DNA from: SFWF01 sp045539925
GTDB lineage: Bacteria > Bacillota > Clostridia > Oscillospirales > Acutalibacteraceae
Direction of reading: 5' to 3'
Length of the DNA: 17,491 nucleotides
Assembly (NCBI GenBank): GCA_045539925.1
Contig: JAZQGH010000133.1
Location: 1 to 17,491 of the forward strand
Below, piece by piece: positions 14,501-17,491 of the stretch. The notes beneath the pieces were generated by a model that worked only from the letters and a program-made list of their open reading frames with translations, was not told where the DNA came from and ran no database searches. Within the stretch, counting starts at the first letter, position 1; every line of letters begins with the position of its first letter. The position numbers and the translations under genes were made by a program.

Positions 14501-14687
14501 AAAGATAAAGGCTCGTATTCATGAGCTTGATCATTGGCGAGACAAAGAAGAAACGCAATCGATTATTAGCGTGATGATTCGTGATCTATTATGGGCAAAC
14601 TTGCCAGATAGTTATAGCGACAACGAAATCGCTGTTTACAAACAAACACTGTATGAATACGTTTATAATACGTACCCTGCAGCATAA
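11559..14687 (+). CDS. hsdR: Type I restriction endonuclease subunit R
   Basis: HsdR is the motor and nuclease of the type I enzyme: it translocates DNA using ATP and cuts far from the unmethylated site. The 1042-residue length is typical. The N-terminal PD-(D/E)xK nuclease shows D150 and E164-L-K166 in R-R-T-D-I-V-G-F...F-V-E-L-K-K. The helicase core has Walker A H-T-Q-G-S-G-K-S (298-305), D-E-A-H (400-403), T-G-T-P-L, L-T-G-F-D and Q-T-I-A-R-A-N-R, so all key motifs are intact. The C-terminal 250 residues are helical and charged, as expected for the part that docks on HsdM. GAGG is seven bases before the ATG. It is separated from hsdS by four unrelated genes, but keeps the same strand and operon. 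It ends nine bases before the GIY-YIG gene. Confidence 0.96.
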   Translation: MSWEYSENILVQNSAGKVLKNKLDWDVVFAYNTEVLGDGGTLGRKSYKEIVLTRYLRQSLFDNNDWMTEEYANSAVKTLCAYTASATLMQINEEKYSMLRDGIPVQVKKPNGTFESRNAAVFNFAEPTKNHFLAVQELKIHGELYRRRTDIVGFVNGIPLLFVELKKQNVDVKNAYDCNYTDYLSTIPQLFHFNAFLMLSNGLEAKVGTMGSKYDFFHEWKRLKEDEVGAVDLETMLLGICNKQNFMDLFENFILFDHSGGKCAKIFARNHQYLGVNEAVESYKARKLKNGKLGVFWHTQGSGKSYSMVFLAQKIRRQFAGSPTFVILTDRDELNKQISDTFEACGCLSGKARQYIPSSGAKLYEMLRGNPSFIFTLIQKFNDENATPITPDHDIIILSDEAHRSQNGIFADNMCRVLPTASRIGFTGTPLFKYDNITERTFGTYVSIYDFKRAVDDGVTVPLYYENRSDMLEITNPEINDELLDAIEAADLDVNQQSKLELELAKDIHIITSEPRLDTIARDFVEHYSELWTTGKAMFVCVNKVTCVRMYNLTKKYWTDKIAELETEIKTATQQEAQELERKIDWMKETEMAVIVSQEQNEIQTFNNWGLDILSHRTKMEKREMDKEFKDPENPFRIVFVCAMWLTGFDVKSLATIYLDKPLKAHTLMQTIARANRVCDGKSNGLVVDYIGVVKALRSALADYTSEKGGNPGDDPAPDKSELIAKIISTIENINAYMTEQGFSLKSLVEADDFAKLALVAEGANAMCATDEIKKRFEIQSRELFRMFKYIEKGEISEETVRYKNAINAIYDQLQEKRVHADNSALMAQINKIVSDSVSVTRNESTEESKKFDISKIDFDRLRREFARVKNKNLLLKDLQSLVEERLAKMLRNNPLCINYYERYQEIVDEYNNDNKKDEIAIVFENLMKLVAELDEEQKRYIKEGFDSDEELSIYDLLISGQTLSKEEIKKVKKLAQELLAKIKARIHELDHWRDKEETQSIISVMIRDLLWANLPDSYSDNEIAVYKQTLYEYVYNTYPAA

Positions 14688-14696
14688 GGAGATTAT

Positions 14697-15773
14697 ATGG
14701 AACAAAAAGGCGTAATTTATATTCTTACAAACCCGTCCTTTCCCAAATATGTAAAGATCGGCTATGCCGATAATGTGGAATCTCGTTTGAAAGACCTCAA
14801 TAGAAGCGAGTGCATTCCGTTTGCTTTTCGCATTTATGCTACATACGAGGTTGAGGAGCGATTGACGGATTTAAAACTTCACGCATTGATTGACCAGCTA
14901 AATCCAAATTTGCGTTCTATCGATGAAGTGGATGGCAAAAAACGTGTTCGTGAGTTTTATGCGATGTCAAAGGAACAGGCATATTCCATACTTGAAACGA
15001 TTGCCATATTGGGTGGTCGTAAGAATAGATTAAAGATGTGGGAGATGTCGGAGGAACAGCGCAAAGACGTAGAAGTTGCTGCGGAGATTGAGGACGAGCA
15101 TATTGAAAGACTTGCTCCCTTTACCTTCTCCAAATGCAACATACCTGTCGGTGCAACTATTACTTACATAAATCGCGGTAAAGCGAACTCTGGAATAGAG
15201 GTTGTTGTAGTTGACGATAAGAATGTTAAATATCAGGGCAAGAAATACTCTCTTTCCGCCTTAGCTACCGAACTATCAGGAAGTAAATGGGGTGTTGCAG
15301 GTCCACGATACTTTAAGTACAACGGCGAGTGGTTAAACACTATTCGTGCAAGAGTTGAAGGCTGGAGCGAACCTGAGCGTGTTGAGGATGTTTGGATTAT
15401 TCCTTGTAACCCTAAATACTACGATATAGTTGCCGCGTTCAGAAACTTGAATATTATTGAATGGACTCAGTCTAATAATACCGAAGTAGGCGATACTGTA
15501 TATCTTTACGTTGGTGGAGAATATAAGTCCATTATGTACAAATGTGAAGTCATTGCAGCAGACCTTCGGGGAAACAGGTCAACCGAGGATTATCCTTACT
15601 ACAAAGAACTTTCCAAGGATCCCGACGCGTGCTATATGAGACTAAGGTTGATTGAAAAATATCCAGTTGAACAATATCCGTTGAAGGAACTTAAAGAAAA
15701 CGGGCTCACAAGCGTTCAAGGTAGAAGCAAGGCGACCGTACAGTTGATGAAATATTTAGAAGGAGATAAATAA
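14697..15773 (+). CDS. GIY-YIG (T5orf172) nuclease fused to DUF4357 and EVE-like domain
   Basis: A 358-residue three-part protein. Residues 1-110 form a GIY-YIG nuclease of the T5orf172/MUG113 type: G-V-I-Y-I-L-T-N-P (5-13), Y-V-K-I-G (18-22), R30, and a downstream L-K-L-H stretch. Residues about 150-217 match the DUF4357 pattern that accompanies restriction genes (ending G-P-R-Y-F-K-Y-N-G-E-W-L). From V-W-I-I-P (232-236) to the end is a PUA/EVE-like domain: W-T-Q-S, then V-G-D-T-V-Y-L-Y-V, and a C-terminal G-L-T-S-V-Q-G. EVE domains are proposed readers of modified bases, so the fusion suggests cutting of modified DNA, a type IV-like activity beside the type I system. That activity is inference. 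The ribosome binding site AGGAG overlaps the hsdR stop, five bases from the ATG. Confidence 0.75.
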   Translation: MEQKGVIYILTNPSFPKYVKIGYADNVESRLKDLNRSECIPFAFRIYATYEVEERLTDLKLHALIDQLNPNLRSIDEVDGKKRVREFYAMSKEQAYSILETIAILGGRKNRLKMWEMSEEQRKDVEVAAEIEDEHIERLAPFTFSKCNIPVGATITYINRGKANSGIEVVVVDDKNVKYQGKKYSLSALATELSGSKWGVAGPRYFKYNGEWLNTIRARVEGWSEPERVEDVWIIPCNPKYYDIVAAFRNLNIIEWTQSNNTEVGDTVYLYVGGEYKSIMYKCEVIAADLRGNRSTEDYPYYKELSKDPDACYMRLRLIEKYPVEQYPLKELKENGLTSVQGRSKATVQLMKYLEGDK

Positions 15774-15774
15774 A

Positions 15775-16338
15775 ATGCTGGATTTCAACGTGAGTTTGGA
15801 GTTTAATCCGGATATAAAGGTCGTAACAAAAAGTGACATTGACGCTTTGATTATTACAAGCTGTGCCATTCATATATCTGCAAACGATGATAGAATGTAC
15901 TCCGACTTTGATGATCAAACGTTTAACAAGTTGAACTGTGCTACAGATGATTTAGGATTCATAGATTTTGAAATAGGATTTGCGGGATATAGCGGAAAAC
16001 CTTACCCAAAAGTATATACAAAATGTTTTATGTTATATACTGATAATTTCCAGTTAATAAAACCTATGAAAATGAATAACCATACCAGTGAATCAAAGAT
16101 AAATCAACGTGGAGAAACCGTAATTGGCATTCGTTATTATTTCAAAACACGAGATGAAATCCAAAAAATCATAAGTTGCAACAATTTGTTGTTTGATGGA
16201 TTTCTTGCTCTTGGAAAACCGCAAAATACTTATGCTTTCGTGTGTCAACTTCAAAAGAAAGAAGAAATATGGACGGCAAAATATGCTAATACATATCGTC
16301 CTCATTATGCCAAAAACATCAAAGGATTGATAGATTAA
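15775..16338 (+). CDS. Unknown protein, 187 residues, last gene of the operon
   Basis: Not recognised. A soluble 187-residue protein, predicted mostly beta strand, with aromatic-rich stretches such as F-I-D-F-E-I-G-F-A-G-Y and I-G-I-R-Y-Y-F. It has no signal peptide, membrane helix or catalytic motif that I can identify. AGGAG lies nine bases before the ATG, inside the end of the preceding gene, and the gap to that gene is one base. It is therefore almost certainly co-translated with the GIY-YIG/EVE-like protein and may partner it. It is the last gene before a kilobase of non-coding DNA. Confidence 0.75.
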   Translation: MLDFNVSLEFNPDIKVVTKSDIDALIITSCAIHISANDDRMYSDFDDQTFNKLNCATDDLGFIDFEIGFAGYSGKPYPKVYTKCFMLYTDNFQLIKPMKMNNHTSESKINQRGETVIGIRYYFKTRDEIQKIISCNNLLFDGFLALGKPQNTYAFVCQLQKKEEIWTAKYANTYRPHYAKNIKGLID

Positions 16339-16364
16339 TTTTTAAAAATACTATTTGGCACCGT

Positions 16365-16538
16365 GGCGTGTGCTTGTCTTGATACAAGTCGGCGTCGCTG
16401 CGCTCCGCCGAGCCAAGCACACGCCAAAAACCAAAAAGACCGGCACAAACGAAACGCAATATCGGCAAAGAACGGGCGGCGGCGCTAGACCGCTTGCCGA
16501 CTCGCCCGTTGTTTCTTCTGCCGATGAAAAGTTGCGTT
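16365..16538. other. GC-rich block with two large nested stem-loops
   Basis: First fold: GGCGTGTGCTTG (16365-16376) pairs perfectly with CAAGCACACGCC (16414-16425) and encloses two hairpins, CTTG/CAAG (16378-16388) and TCGGCG/CGCCGA (16389-16411), giving a three-way junction. Second fold: AACGCAA (16453-16459)/TTGCGTT (16532-16538), then ATCGGCA (16461-16467)/TGCCGAT (16519-16525), then AACGGGCG (16471-16478)/CGCCCGTT (16503-16510), one long interrupted stem. The block is far richer in G and C than its surroundings. It may be a structured RNA (processed from the operon's 3' end), an interspersed repeat, or a replication or transfer origin. Confidence 0.65.
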
Positions 16539-16684
16539 GTTAAAGCCTTTGTGTTATCCCTGCCCCTATTTTGATTTTTAGTTTGCTTTACAAAGTTGTT
16601 TTGTTACGTCGGAGCTTGCTTTTCAGATGCCGCCTCCGTGATCTTAAGAATTTAATATAATCGCAAAATGTTATTTGCAAAAAG

Positions 16685-16729
16685 CTCCTCGTTTCGGTTT
16701 ACACCGATTCAAGGAGTTTTTTGTTTTTT
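16685..16729 (+). terminator. Rho-independent terminator
   Basis: CTCCT (16685-16689) pairs with AGGAG (16712-16716), with an inner TCGGT-TTAC-ACCGA hairpin (16694-16707), followed by TTTTTTGTTTTTT. It is the first T-tailed hairpin downstream of the defence operon and probably its end. It also lies just after a TATAATC at 16656-16662, so a very short RNA from there is possible but unsupported by a -35 box. Confidence 0.7.
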
Positions 16730-16737
16730 ATTTTTAA

Positions 16738-17043
16738 CCTGTTCAAAAGCTGGACAGGTTGGATTTTATAATCAAAAATGAAAATTTCAAAAAAGTTTTC
16801 TAATCCGGACATAAACTGTCCAGTTTAACATTTATAATCGTTTTCACAGCAAGAAGATTTACACAATTCAACATTTTTAAAAGAAGTTTTTAAACGTGAC
16901 AAAAACTGTCAGGGTTAAACTTTATGATTAAGTCGAAAATTGCAAAACTTTTTTAAAGGTGAAACAAACCTACACCTTTAGGATTTATAATCAAAGAAAA
17001 TTTTTAATAGTGCAAAGAACTTGCACTATTCACATGTATAATC
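16738..17043 (+). repeat. Array of five dyad-plus-TATAATC units
   Basis: Five units each consist of an inverted repeat followed by TATAATC or a close variant. The boxes start at 16767, 16833, 16923 (TATGATT), 16986 and 17037. The dyads are AACCTGT/ACAGGTT (16738-16760), GGACA-TAAAC-TGTCC (16807-16821), TGACA-AAAAC-TGTCA (16897-16911), AAAGGTG/CACCTTT (16955-16979) and AATAGTGCAA/TTGCACTATT (17006-17030). The 19 bases before each box align without gaps (an AAC or AGC start, then a half-site, then T-rich DNA). The stem sequence differs from unit to unit while the pairing is kept. Unit spacing is irregular (66, 90, 63 and 51 bases). No -35 box lies at the usual distance. Confidence 0.7.
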
Positions 17044-17196
17044 GGGTAAAAAAATTCTTGCTAATTATTTTATTACACAATGAGACTGTGTATTTAGCCG
17101 TTAGAATCAAATTGCTGAGCAAGAAACTTGGAAGACTTTAGACAGGTTTGTAACAGATCGTGACAATCAGCGATTATCACCGGACGGGACTAAACC

Positions 17197-17234
17197 AAAA
17201 TTGGATAGTAAATTCTCAAAATTGGGTAGTAAAT
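17197..17234 (+). repeat. Tandem direct repeat with 21-bp period
   Basis: AAAATTGGATAGTAAAT (17197-17213) and AAAATTGGGTAGTAAAT (17218-17234) differ at one base. A 21-bp period places both on the same face of the helix, as in regulator binding sites or recombinase accessory sites. It lies 160 bases before the next gene's start. Confidence 0.65.
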
Positions 17235-17393
17235 GAAGTGGACATCGATTTTTCAAAATGATATTCTATAAAAAACACAACTTATTTTTGAACTTGTTTG
17301 GGAAAAAATTGGGTTCATTATAGGAAAATTTTCTAAGAATCGAAAAGTCACTTTGTTACAATTAGATCAACAAAAAAGAAAGGAGGAAAGCAT

Positions 17394-17491
17394 TTGATCG
17401 AAAAGGAAACAAAAATCATAACTCACGGCGAGGTTGATGCCAAGAATCTTGGCGAAGAGGAACAGCGTGCATTTTATATTTCTTTGCTCGC
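17394..17491 (+). CDS. Start of an unknown gene, cut by the window end
   Basis: A reading frame opens at TTG 17394 with a strong GGAGG (17382-17386) seven bases upstream and stays open for 32 codons to the window end. The visible protein starts with I-E-K-E-T-K-I-I-T-H-G-E-V-D-A-K-N-L-G and continues with E-E-E-Q-R-A-F-Y-I-S-L-L. This reminds me of small proteins encoded beside site-specific recombinases of Clostridia mobile elements, but too little is present to be sure. TTG is a less common start; no ATG or GTG fits the ribosome binding site better. Confidence 0.65.
   Translation, partial: MIEKETKIITHGEVDAKNLGEEEQRAFYISLL

Larger units (their letters stand above)
16339..17393. other. Non-coding kilobase rich in dyads, no gene seen
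   Basis: No reading frame here has a plausible ribosome binding site plus protein-like composition. In order it holds a GC-rich multi-hairpin block (16355-16545), an AT-rich spacer, a terminator (16685-16729), five dyad-plus-TATAATC units (16738-17043), a dyad GTGA...TCAC (17160-17180), a 21-bp-period direct repeat (17197-17234) and an AT-rich leader to the gene at 17394. No clear terminator lies close after 16338, so the operon transcript may run into the GC-rich block and end at 16729. Confidence 0.6.

Noticed and set aside
16355..16543. Open frame of 62 codons in the GC-rich block
   Set aside because: It coincides with the nested stem-loops, has no ribosome binding site, and its composition reflects the palindromes.
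16656..16729. Tiny RNA gene starting from TATAATC at 16656 and ending at the terminator
   Set aside because: There is no -35 box at the right distance, and the implied transcript is little more than the terminator itself.
16738..17043. CRISPR array
   Set aside because: The recurring part is only a short box plus a dyad whose sequence changes; the spacing is irregular, there is no constant repeat of CRISPR length, and no cas gene is seen.
16959..17141. Open frame of 60 codons across the dyad/TATAATC array
   Set aside because: It crosses two array units and lacks a ribosome binding site; the array structure explains the sequence better.
1..17491. tRNA or rRNA gene as an integration target
   Set aside because: I saw no tRNA-like T-loop/acceptor pattern or rRNA sequence on either strand in the non-coding stretches, though I could not run a dedicated search.

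Overview
The window looks like an accessory, probably mobile, region of a low-to-moderate GC Gram-positive bacterium, most likely a gut-type Clostridia lineage. The evidence is the AT-rich intergenic DNA, strong GGAGG-type ribosome binding sites, consensus sigma-A promoters, T-tailed hairpin terminators, and a VanZ-like gene and sigma-like regulator of types familiar from that group. The species cannot be named from sequence alone.

Layout. (1) Positions 1-780: an incoming terminator and a leftward VanZ-like membrane protein gene with a good promoter. (2) 785-2373: two same-direction copies of a highly structured intergenic repeat (785-1086 and 2152-2373) flanking one leftward gene of unknown function (1112-2077). 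(3) 2378-2780: non-coding DNA holding an inverted-repeat pair around a terminator. (4) 2781-3824: a two-gene unit, an unknown 99-residue protein and a sigma-factor-like DNA-binding protein, ending in a terminator. (5) 3896-16338: one long rightward operon from a consensus promoter: AlbA_2/ATPase-type regulator, hsdM, hsdS, a PIN-domain nuclease, a 206-residue coiled protein, a small membrane-anchored repeat protein, a protein resembling the LPO_1073/Vpar_1526 family, hsdR, a GIY-YIG/DUF4357/EVE-like fusion, and an unknown 187-residue protein. (6) 16339-17393: about 1 kb of non-coding but highly patterned DNA: a GC-rich multi-hairpin block, a terminator, five dyad-plus-TATAATC units, and a 21-bp-period direct repeat. 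(7) 17394-end: the start of another gene, cut by the window edge.

How it works together. hsdM, hsdS and hsdR make a complete type I restriction-modification system. Four further genes sit between hsdS and hsdR, closely spaced and each with its own ribosome binding site, and two more follow hsdR. The operon therefore reads as a compound defence island: classical type I restriction, a PIN nuclease with putative sensor or oligomerisation partners, and a possible reader-nuclease for modified DNA. The most original parts are the Q-x-A-G-D repeat shared by the two overlapping genes at 10182-10442 and 10432-11532, and the dyad/TATAATC array at 16738-17043. Functions of the unknown proteins are inferred from context and not shown by the sequence.
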